Origin: DATAYF01 sp036272735
Lineage (GTDB): Bacteria; Chloroflexota; Ktedonobacteria; Ktedonobacterales; Ktedonobacteraceae
DNA: 6,521 nt
Assembly: GCA_036272735.1 (NCBI GenBank)
Contig: DATAYF010000690.1
Location: 1 to 6,521, forward strand
Direction of reading: 5' to 3'
Position 1 is the stretch's first letter. Each line of letters begins with the position of its first letter. The notes beneath the pieces were generated by a model that did no database searches, had not been told where the DNA came from, and saw only the letters and a program-made list of their open reading frames with translations. This document shows positions 1 through 5,276 of this stretch, piece after piece. The position numbers were made by a program, and so were the translations under genes.

Positions 1-15
1 CTTGGAGAGCTTTTT

Positions 16-951
16 CTAGGCTCGCTTCAGAACTCGTTTGCGGAGGAGATCGAAGCGGCCTCGGCCATACATTTGCCTCTTTAAGAGTTTCAGGATATGC
101 ACCTGGCCCTCCGTCTGGCCATTGCTCCACTCCAGGGTGAGGCCGGCTTTCACCGCCTCGTAGTCTTTCCGCAAGCCCTGGGCAAAACTTTGCAGTTCGG
201 TCACCCCTTGCTTCTCGACGCGCTCCAGCCACTCATCGAGCCGTTCGCCCTGTCGCTCGCGTAGCATGGTCGTGAATTCCTGGATCAGCTCATAGGTTGC
301 ACGGATCTGCCCATCAGCCTCACACAGTCGGGCGAGGTAGGCTTTTTGCCAATCAAGTCGCTGTTCTTCCTTAAAGGTGATCCAATGAGCCACTTGCAGG
401 GCGGTGGGAGGTCGCTTTTTCTTCCCCTCATCGGGATTGATCATCGTTTCAGGCTTGGGTTCCACAGACTTAAAGCTGCAAGCCTCGCCTTTGAGCGCTC
501 GCCAGGGAGCGATCAAGCGCCCAACCGCCGTGTCGGAGCCAGTATATCCGGCGGCTGTAATCTCACGATACAGAAGCTGAGCATTCCGGCAGCCTTCGTT
601 CCACCTTCGGATGAGATAGTCTTTATAGGGCTCCAAGCGTGACCCACCTGGGCGGTGAATCCGGGTGCGTTCCGGTGGCTGCTTCATCTGGAGATAATTG
701 TAGACTCCCTGCCGACTCATCCCCACCTGGCGTGCAATGCTAGCCACATCGACCTTTTTCGCGAAGAGACCATGGACAAGGGTGTAGCGTTTGACTCGCT
801 CCTGATGGTACTGAACACTTTTCTCTTCTTGCTGCTGGCTCATCCCAGTATACCAAGGAAGGTCAGCCACCGGTTCCTCCGCGGGAACGGAAGGGGCCTC
901 CTGTGTTGCGGCTTTAAGCTGAGATTGGTTCCTCAAGAAAAAACTTTGCAT
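16..951 (-). pseudogene. ISL3-family transposase, C-terminal half with internal helix-turn-helix
   Basis: This frame continues the transposase after the frameshift. Homologous sequence begins at about 1014 (GAPNAVQTADRWHLLKNL), upstream of the first ATG at 951. That ATG has no Shine-Dalgarno site (CTGAGACG precedes it), so the piece is probably not translated alone. From the ATG, residues about 65-90 (VDVASIARQVGMSRQGVYNY) look like a helix-turn-helix. A conserved segment with RRWNEGCRNAQLLYREI follows. Near the C-terminus, LEWSNGQTEGQVHILKLLKR carries the catalytic Glu of the DDE triad, followed by QMYGRGRFDLLRKRVL, the usual ISL3 ending. The helix-turn-helix insertion between the second Asp and the Glu is a known variant of ISL3 transposases. 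All catalytic residues survive, so only the indel inactivates the gene, unless a programmed shift is used, for which I see no slippery heptamer. Confidence 0.83.
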
Positions 952-1682
952 CGTCTCAGACAGGTTCTTGAGTAAGTGCCAGCGGTCGGCTGTCTGGACC
1001 GCGTTGGGAGCGCCAATGCTGGCACACCTGGCGCATAATCTCCTCCGCGATCGCGGCTAATGATCTCCACGCCGGGGTGGGCTATCAGCCACTTGGCAAA
1101 CGTCTCAGCTTCCCGATCAGGCAATAGGTCCACTGGGATGCGTTTTTCGAGATCGATGAGGATGGTGCCGAAGGAGATCCTGCGCCGAAACGAGAAGTCA
1201 TCCATACCCAACACGCGGGGCGTGGACACCTGGCTCTCTTGTTGTTTGCGAACGAGCCTCAGGAGCCGATCAGGACTGGTCTCTAGCCCTATTCCATCAA
1301 CCAGGCGTTTGCCTGCTTCCCCTCCGAGCGCAAACCCGATCAACGTGAAGAGCTCCGTCAGACGGATGGTACACCGAGCAGAGGGAGCTACCACTCCAGG
1401 TAAGCGCTCCGTGAAGATCTGGCGCTCACAGGCTCTATTCTGGCAGAAAAAGCGCCGTACATGCAATTTCAGCCGCACCGCCCAACCTGCCCATGGCAAA
1501 TCGGCTACCAAGCGAGTGTAGCGCGAGTGGATGTGCTCGCAACGGCCCTGGCAAAGGGGACAAAACGCTTCGAATGAAGCGGTCTCAACGACGGCGAGAA
1601 TGGACTGCTTCCCTGCTTCCAGGCGGACAAGGTGCAAACAGGTGGGATCAGGTAATAACGTTGGGCTTATGGGGCTGGCCAT
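933..1682 (-). pseudogene. ISL3-family transposase, N-terminal half, ended by a frameshift
   Basis: Cut-and-paste DDE transposase that would bind the IS ends and catalyse strand transfer. From the chosen start there is an N-terminal zinc-binding module (CPLC at about residues 41-44, second pair in FFCQNRAC at about 82-89). A helical DNA-binding stretch follows, then the start of the RNase H-like core with LGMDDF (first catalytic Asp) and SRDRGGDYA (second catalytic Asp). After DYA the frame reads non-homologous residues (PGVPALALPTRS...) and stops at 933. The expected continuation, GAPNAVQTADRWHLLKNL, is encoded in the next frame from about 1014. Between the codons matching GV and GA there are 8 nt where family spacing predicts 6, so a +2 (or -1) indel at 1015-1022 is the simplest reading. 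The ATG at 1682 is chosen because AAGGAG lies 8 nt upstream; the frame stays open to 1766 but no good ribosome site is seen there. The two halves together give a full-length ISL3 protein. Confidence 0.85.
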
Positions 1683-1731
1683 CGCGGACTCCTTCTCGAA
1701 GGCGGGTTCAGCTTTTGTCATGTATCGGCTA

Positions 1732-1759
1732 AGAAATGCCTGAAACAGGTCGCATTTCT
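1732..1759 (-). repeat. stem-loop in the transposase leader
   Basis: AGAAATG and CCTG pair with CAGG and CATTTCT around an AAA loop, giving 11 bp interrupted only by a 3 nt bulge (TCG). It lies 50-77 nt upstream of the transposase ATG and would be in its mRNA leader. A role in limiting readthrough expression, or in being part of the IS end, is inference. Confidence 0.4.
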
Positions 1760-1803
1760 GGCACATCGGAGGCGAGAGGAGTGCGGGTGGACGAAGAGTA
1801 CCT

Positions 1804-1836
1804 CGGGTCTCCCGCGCTGCTCCCGATGGAGGAGCA
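1804..1836 (-). terminator. possible terminator after the TetR gene (two small stems, no U-run)
   Basis: Beginning 17 nt after the TetR stop there is TGCTCC/GGAGCA with a 7 nt loop (1818-1836). It is followed by the tight hairpin CGGG-TCT-CCCG (1804-1814). Neither is followed by a T-tract on the minus strand, so intrinsic termination is uncertain. The second hairpin may instead belong to a mobile-element end. Confidence 0.28.
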
Positions 1837-1852
1837 ACCCCGGACTCTTTGG

Positions 1853-2470
1853 TTAATCGCGCGCCGGCCAGTCGAGCGGCAGGCCCGCCTCGAGATGGGC
1901 CAGCGCCTGATCTGCCAGACCAAGTATGTCGGCATCGGGGTCCTTCACTACGGAGAGAAATGTTGCCATCATCACCCCGAGCAGGGCACCGGCCAGATTG
2001 CGCCCTGCAAAATCGTCGCTTGAGCGCCCGGCGCGCCCGGCGACCACTGCAACGATCTCATCGAGCTGGTTGGCGGACTGGTTGAGAAACGCGGCGCGCA
2101 AGGTGGGGTTCGATGCCATCAATGCGAGGCGCCGCCGAAAGAGGGTGTTCTGTTCCGGCGTGAGTTGTGAGAACACGTTGTGGATGGCCTTGCGCAGCAC
2201 AGCGATCGGGTGGAGACCTGCCGGTTCCACCTTGATAGCTTCTAACAGCACCGGATCGAGGTCGTCTTGAAATACCACGTCTTCCTTGGTCGGGAAATAG
2301 TTGAAGAACGTGCTCGGTGCGATGTCCACCGCCTCGGCGATCTCCTCGATCGTGGTAGCCTCAAACCCTTTTTCCAGAAAGAGGCGCAAGGCCTCTCTCT
2401 GGATCAAGGCGCGGGTCCGCAGTTTCTTCCGCTCGCGCCGGCCGAGGCGTGTCTCAGGCAATGCGTCCAA
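1853..2470 (-). CDS. TetR/AcrR family transcriptional regulator
   Basis: Dimeric ligand-responsive repressor, 205 aa, the usual TetR length. The N-terminal DNA-binding domain is clear: RRERKKLRTRALIQREALRL then LFLEKGFEATTIEEIAEAVD, with recognition helix IAPSTFFNYFPTKEDVV at about residues 50-66. The remaining roughly 140 residues are helical with no sequence marker for a ligand; they resemble the acyl-CoA-type or MftR-like C-terminal domain, but I am not sure of that. The start is a TTG at 2470, chosen because GGAGGG lies 6 nt upstream and no in-frame ATG is available early. The gene follows the NTF2-like gene by 47 nt in the same direction, with no terminator or promoter visible between them, so it is probably the second gene of an operon. 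The inverted repeat over the operon promoter (3094-3117) suggests that it represses its own transcription and that of its neighbour. Confidence 0.9.
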   Translation of the reverse strand: MDALPETRLGRRERKKLRTRALIQREALRLFLEKGFEATTIEEIAEAVDIAPSTFFNYFPTKEDVVFQDDLDPVLLEAIKVEPAGLHPIAVLRKAIHNVFSQLTPEQNTLFRRRLALMASNPTLRAAFLNQSANQLDEIVAVVAGRAGRSSDDFAGRNLAGALLGVMMATFLSVVKDPDADILGLADQALAHLEAGLPLDWPARD

Positions 2471-2517
2471 CTCTCACCCTCCGCTGTTCGGTGATTTCAT
2501 TCTGGTTCAAACACAGG

Positions 2518-3039
2518 TTAAGCACTCGGCGCGAGTCCCTTAAATTGTGCCCAGACGCTTCCGGTATCCAGATACTGCCTCATGAAGTCTATCTTTCCTT
2601 CCGGATTGATATGATACACGAAACATTGAGCAACTCTGTATGTCTGCCCCAAGAAGCTCTTCGGGTCTTTGGGCCAAGGCCACTTTTGTTCGTTGCCGAA
2701 TGTGATCACCTCTTCGCTCACGGTCCCTATATTCCAGTATTCAAAGACACCCCAGTCCTTGGTGGCGACGTTCGTTATCACGATGGGTTTTTTCTGGTCC
2801 GCTGATCCGGCCCTGAACCATGGAAGAACTTCATCTTTGCCTTTGAGAACTTTGTTGTATGGCATCAATCCCCATTCAATATCGTCTGTAATCTGGGCCT
2901 CGACGGCAGCAATGTCTTCCGACACAACTGCCCAAAGCAAAGTAGAAAAGGGAGTCGCCTGTGATCCTGGTGTGAGCGCTCCGTGATTGAGATCGATTGG
3001 TCTTATGGTTTCAAAATCGAGATCGTGTGCGTTCATCAT
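2518..3039 (-). CDS. NTF2-like (SnoaL/nuclear transport factor 2 superfamily) protein
   Basis: Small cytoplasmic protein of 173 aa with a cone-shaped NTF2-like fold. Recognisable elements are an early helix ending in VSEDIAAVEAQ, the strand ITDDIEWGLMP (about 50-60) and a segment with KGKDEVLPWF. The closing strands VAQCFVYHINPEGKIDFMRQ and YLDTG follow the common pattern of a hydrophobic strand, then GKI, then the final strand with YLD. The family includes cyclases, isomerases, hydratases and many proteins of unknown role; no catalytic set is diagnostic here, so no reaction is assigned. No signal peptide is present. The start at 3039 has AGGAGG about 11 nt upstream; a second ATG follows directly at 3036. 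It is the first gene of a probable two-gene unit with the TetR regulator, which suggests it acts on, or responds to, the regulator's ligand (inference). Confidence 0.82.
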   Translation of the reverse strand: MMNAHDLDFETIRPIDLNHGALTPGSQATPFSTLLWAVVSEDIAAVEAQITDDIEWGLMPYNKVLKGKDEVLPWFRAGSADQKKPIVITNVATKDWGVFEYWNIGTVSEEVITFGNEQKWPWPKDPKSFLGQTYRVAQCFVYHINPEGKIDFMRQYLDTGSVWAQFKGLAPSA

Positions 3040-3093
3040 ATGTTCCTGTACCTCCTGGAATATGCAACATCATCGAATGTTCTACAAACTTGC

Positions 3094-3117
3094 AGTTACA
3101 TTATAATCGGAGTAACT
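3094..3117. promoter_or_regulatory. candidate TetR operator over the promoter
   Basis: AGTTAC (3094-3099) and GTAACT (3112-3117) form a perfect 6+6 bp inverted repeat with a 12 nt spacer. It covers the -10 box and part of the -35/-10 spacer of the promoter at 3100-3128. TetR-family repressors typically bind palindromes placed this way. Assignment to the regulator encoded at 1853-2470 is inference from position. Confidence 0.5.
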
Positions 3118-3128
3118 CTAAAAATCAA
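3100..3128 (-). promoter_or_regulatory. sigma70-type promoter for the NTF2-like/TetR unit
   Basis: On the minus strand TTGATT (3128-3123) is followed after exactly 17 nt by TATAAT (3105-3100). This is four of six and six of six matches to consensus at ideal spacing. A start near 3093 would leave a leader of about 54 nt carrying AGGAGG before the ATG at 3039. Confidence 0.7.
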
Positions 3129-3623
3129 GGGCTTTATCTTACAGCGGCTTGCGGAAGCGATCGAGAGGGATCTGTTCCTCAGTCATCAAAAGATCGGGAG
3201 ACCCGACCCTCTTGACATATACCGGCTACAATGCTTGGACTAAAAACCTTATCCGAGGCTCTCGAGTGCAAACCCCAACATTAATTCAGCTTTAAAGAGC
3301 ATGAGATGGAATGCCCTTTAAGTCCATACGTTCAATTTCTGATAAGGTCACTGCTACCTCAACGTTGTAAACTTCGCTGTAGGGCCTCATGGGCCGAGCT
3401 ACAGGGGCGACCATTCCACTCCAATATGTACAGTCTGAGATAAAGCTGAGTTATAGTTTTGTTTTCTTTACCCGATTATGAAGATACGACAAAGATGAGT
3501 CATACCTCAGCAAGAGCTTTGTTGATGGGTTGTATGCGAGGCTGCGTCATACACGTTTTAAGATGTGTCATGGAACAAAAAAATCGTGCATGAAGCGAGC
3601 ACTCAGTGAAAGAAGAGAAGAAG
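3129..3623. other. intergenic region without a convincing gene
   Basis: About 495 nt separates the minus-strand promoter from the plus-strand secreted-protein gene. No frame here has coding character that I recognise. It holds the tight hairpin CGGG-AGA-CCCG (3195-3205), a stem of TTAAAGAGCAT against ATGCCCTTTAA with one mismatch (3292-3321), and an imperfect hairpin bounded by CTGTAG (3377-3382) and CTACAG (3399-3404). The promoter of the downstream gene must be in the right half, but no pair of boxes is good enough to name. Base composition is more AT-rich than the gene that follows. Confidence 0.5.
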
Positions 3624-4322
3624 ATGGTTTTACGTATATCCAAGCGACGATGTCTGCTGATACTCACGAGCTTCCTGCTTGTGATACTCTCACTATCTCT
3701 TGTGATGCCTACCCAACAATCGGCAAAAGCTTCAACCTTGGGACGGATTTCTATCAGGGGTGGTGGCGGGGGATCCAACGCTCGGTCTGGACCGGCCTCA
3801 GGGGGAGCATCCGGCACGGTCGACAGCGTGTCCACGTCGAGCTTCACAATGTCGACATCAGCGGGTCAGAAGGCGACCGTCGACGAGGCGTCCTCTACGA
3901 CATACCAGAAGGGAACGAGCTCGACCGAGGCTGGTGCCATTACAATAGGCGAATGCGTCCTCGTACTTGGGACGACCAGCGGAACGACCATCACGGCCAC
4001 GCAGGTCATCATGCAACCGACTGGCGACTGCGGATCTGCGGCTTCCTCGGCGGCAGGGGTGATCCCCTTCCAGCCTGGTGCACCGACCATGTCAAAGCAG
4101 GTCGGTCAGATCCCGGCGAACTACAGTGAGGGGTCGGGGACGATCGTCAGCGGAACGGCAGCGAATACGGCGACGCAAGCTGCGCTGGCCGCCTACCCGG
4201 GGGGCGTCGTCGACCGTGTTGTGAAGCTGAGCAACGGCGAGTACGAGGTCCACAACATCGGCGTCAACTGGCCGCACCACGTCTTCATCACCCAGGACTT
4301 CAAGGTCGTCGGCGCTTACTAG
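3624..4322 (+). CDS. secreted protein with DUF5666-like region and PepSY-like C-terminus
   Basis: Function unknown. The 232 aa protein starts with a typical Sec signal: basic RISKRR, a hydrophobic run CLLILTSFLLVILSLSLV, then a likely cleavage site SAKA/ST after about residue 36. A Gly/Ser-rich linker (about 44-63) leads into a Thr/Ser-rich beta segment GTVDSVSTSSFTMSTSAGQ...GTTSGTTITATQVIM (about 63-132) resembling DUF5666. Two Cys at about 111 and 136 could form a disulfide outside the cell. The C-terminal segment from about 178 includes AALAAYPGGVVDRVVKLSNG, EYEVHNIGVNWPHHVFI and a final DFKVVGA, resembling a PepSY-type alpha/beta unit. The ATG at 3624 is preferred; an in-frame GTG at 3606 would add six residues, and both have weak purine-rich ribosome sites. 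Its codons are strongly G/C at third positions, unlike the AT-rich upstream region. It stands alone, convergent with the gene at 4717-5133. Confidence 0.75.
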   Translation: MVLRISKRRCLLILTSFLLVILSLSLVMPTQQSAKASTLGRISIRGGGGGSNARSGPASGGASGTVDSVSTSSFTMSTSAGQKATVDEASSTTYQKGTSSTEAGAITIGECVLVLGTTSGTTITATQVIMQPTGDCGSAASSAAGVIPFQPGAPTMSKQVGQIPANYSEGSGTIVSGTAANTATQAALAAYPGGVVDRVVKLSNGEYEVHNIGVNWPHHVFITQDFKVVGAY

Positions 4323-4369
4323 CTGCCACGGTAGAGCATACATCAGCTCGGACGGCTCTCAGACCGGCC

Positions 4370-4412
4370 GTGCCACTCACCACGCGCGCTGACCCGCCGT
4401 GGTGAGTGGCAC
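4370..4412 (+). terminator. perfect 15 bp stem after the secreted-protein gene
   Basis: GTGCCACTCACCACG (4370-4384) pairs perfectly with CGTGGTGAGTGGCAC (4398-4412) around a 13 nt loop. It begins 47 nt after the stop codon. No T-run follows, so it may be a U-less terminator or an mRNA 3' protecting hairpin rather than a classical intrinsic terminator. Confidence 0.45.
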
Positions 4413-4440
4413 TGACATCTCGCTGCGCATCCCGTGGGCG

Positions 4441-4454
4441 TCTTGAGCTCAAGA
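4441..4454. repeat. 14 bp perfect palindrome TCTTGAGCTCAAGA
   Basis: The sequence is its own reverse complement over 14 bp without a spacer. It lies in the convergent intergenic region just left of the AGAGTGAGC repeats. No role is evident. Confidence 0.3.
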
Positions 4455-4492
4455 ATGTCACTCGTCCCCGCTGAAAGAAGAGCTTATCACCA

Positions 4493-4563
4493 AAAGTGAG
4501 CCAGATCCGTAGAGTGAGCAGGTTTTAAGGTGAAGAGTGAGCAATCAGCGCCAAGAGTGAGCA
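4493..4563. repeat. four degenerate direct repeats of AGAGTGAGCA, about 20 bp apart
   Basis: Copies are AAAGTGAGCC (4493-4502) and AGAGTGAGCA at 4511-4520, 4534-4543 and 4554-4563. Start-to-start spacings are 18, 23 and 20 bp, close to two helical turns, which suggests a protein lining up on one DNA face. IS21-family elements carry multiple repeats of this general kind near their ends, so a relic IS end is one reading. The sites lie between converging genes, where promoter control is unlikely. Confidence 0.5.
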
Positions 4564-4603
4564 GCTCAAACATTGACGACAAAAGAAGCCGCCTCTGGAG
4601 CGG

Positions 4604-4636
4604 TTCACGGCACTCGACAGGTGTAAATTCACGGCA
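4604..4636. repeat. two 9 bp direct repeats TTCACGGCA
   Basis: Exact copies lie at 4604-4612 and 4628-4636, 24 bp apart, close to the AGAGTGAGC cluster. They may be part of the same mobile-element relic. At this length chance cannot be excluded. Confidence 0.3.
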
Positions 4637-4653
4637 AAATGGTTCGCCTCATG

Positions 4654-4682
4654 CTCGCCTCTTTTCGCTGAAAAGAGGCGAG
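4654..4682 (-). terminator. perfect 13 bp stem after the Ddn-like gene
   Basis: CTCGCCTCTTTTC (4654-4666) pairs perfectly with GAAAAGAGGCGAG (4670-4682) around a 3 nt loop. It starts about 34 nt downstream of the stop of the minus-strand gene at 4717. There is no T-run beyond the stem on that strand, so it is a probable but non-canonical terminator. It could also act for transcription arriving from the left. Confidence 0.42.
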
Positions 4683-4716
4683 ATACGAGCAAATGAGCTG
4701 GCAAATCAAGTTTTAT

Positions 4717-5133
4717 TTACTCCTTGCGTGTCAGCACGACAACCGGGATTTTGCGTGCGGTCTTCGCCTGATACTCGGCGAAATTGGGCATAATTGCTAC
4801 CCGGTTGGCGTAGAGCTCATCCCGTTCCGCGCCTTCTACAACGGTAGCTCTGGCCTCAAAGGTTTCGGTTCCGACCTCAACGGTTACATCGGGATGGGCG
4901 ACGATATTGTGATACCAATCAGGATTGGTTGGCGCGCCGGCTTTGGACGCGATGATGACCAGGTGCTCACCATCAGTTGTGTATGCCAGCGGGTTGATAC
5001 GCTGCTTGCCGCTCTTCGCGCCCGTTGTGGTAAGAAGGAGCAGAGGCGCTCCTTCATACGGTCCACCAACCTTGCCTTCGTTCGCATGAAATTCCTCTAT
5101 AATTTGGCGATTCCAAGCCTTATAATCGTTCAT
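4717..5133 (-). CDS. Ddn/DUF385-family deazaflavin (F420)-dependent nitroreductase-like protein
   Basis: Cytoplasmic split-barrel protein of 138 aa, normal for the family, expected to bind reduced F420 (or a related deazaflavin/flavin) and reduce quinones, nitro compounds or enones; the substrate is unknown. Visible signatures are the leading helix YKAWNRQIIEEFHANEGKVG, then LLLLTTTGAKSGKQRINPL at about residues 31-49, whose GxKSGxxRxxPL motif contacts the cofactor phosphate tail. SKAGAPTNPDWYHNIVAHP at about 63-81 is also typical of Ddn-like proteins. Two ATG codons are adjacent (5136 and 5133). GGAGG ends only 1 nt before the first and 4 nt before the second, so the second is the better supported start. 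A 27 bp palindrome abuts the ribosome site, suggesting repression by an unlinked regulator. It implies F420 biosynthesis elsewhere in the genome. Confidence 0.88.
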   Translation of the reverse strand: MNDYKAWNRQIIEEFHANEGKVGGPYEGAPLLLLTTTGAKSGKQRINPLAYTTDGEHLVIIASKAGAPTNPDWYHNIVAHPDVTVEVGTETFEARATVVEGAERDELYANRVAIMPNFAEYQAKTARKIPVVVLTRKE

Positions 5134-5143
5134 CATTCCTCCC

Positions 5144-5170
5144 TTTGTTCATGCGATTGGCATGAACAAA
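5144..5170. promoter_or_regulatory. 27 bp palindromic operator in the leader of the Ddn-like gene
   Basis: TTTGTTCATGC (5144-5154) and GCATGAACAAA (5160-5170) form a perfect 11+11 bp inverted repeat with a 5 nt spacer. It directly adjoins the Shine-Dalgarno site of the gene at 4717-5133. A related third half-site, GTTCACATGATGC, lies at about 5175-5187. The layout fits a dimeric repressor site; as RNA it could also form a hairpin beside the ribosome site. Confidence 0.6.
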
Positions 5171-5276
5171 AATAGTTCACATGATGCTCATCTGCTATGC
5201 TCCAAATAAAGAAGAGTTTACCATCGCACCTTCATTCTTGCAACACAACCTCAGAGCGTGGGTGGTTACAGAGAGA

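Larger units (their letters stand above)
1..1800 (-). mobile_element. ISL3-family insertion sequence, left end cut by the window, transposase broken
   Basis: The only open frames here are two overlapping minus-strand pieces that together make one ISL3-type DDE transposase. The 3' end of the gene is only 15 nt from the window edge, so the left terminal inverted repeat must lie outside. The right boundary is a rough estimate: the transposase start is at 1682 and the intact TetR gene ends at 1853, so the end lies between. A candidate terminal motif is at 1803-1814, but it cannot be checked against the missing left end. ISL3 elements normally make 8 bp target duplications; none can be tested here. 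Confidence 0.7.

Noticed and set aside
933..1060. Programmed -1 frameshifting in the transposase
   Set aside because: No slippery heptamer or downstream stimulator was seen at the junction, and the spacing suggests an indel; left as a low-probability alternative.
655..1521. Plus-strand open frames opposite the transposase
   Set aside because: They are antisense to clear ISL3 coding sequence and their translations show no recognisable family features.
1926..2494. Plus-strand open frames opposite the TetR gene
   Set aside because: Antisense shadows of a convincing TetR protein with a proper ribosome site on the other strand.
3102..3107. Divergent plus-strand promoter from the palindromic ATTATAAT
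   Set aside because: A TATAAT reads on the plus strand too, but no acceptable -35 box lies 16-18 nt upstream.
3212..3232. Promoter TTGACA with TACAAT on the plus strand
   Set aside because: The two boxes are only 9 nt apart, too close for sigma70 recognition.
2983..3243. Plus-strand frame of 86 codons across the NTF2 promoter
   Set aside because: It begins inside the NTF2-like gene and crosses its promoter and leader; only the last 35 residues (RDLFLSHQKIGRPDPLD) look protein-like. A transposase relic is possible but I cannot identify it.
3530..4129. 199-codon plus-strand frame overlapping the secreted-protein gene
   Set aside because: The alternative frame encodes a clear signal peptide and conserved-looking tail; this one is Arg/His/Trp-rich, typical of an out-of-frame read of GC-rich DNA.
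4493..4563. CRISPR array
   Set aside because: Repeats are only about 10 bp with 8-13 bp gaps, far below CRISPR repeat and spacer lengths, and no cas gene is present.
4530..4793. 87-codon plus-strand frame in the convergent gap
   Set aside because: It overlaps the repeats and the 13 bp hairpin, runs into the antisense of the Ddn-like gene, and resembles no family.
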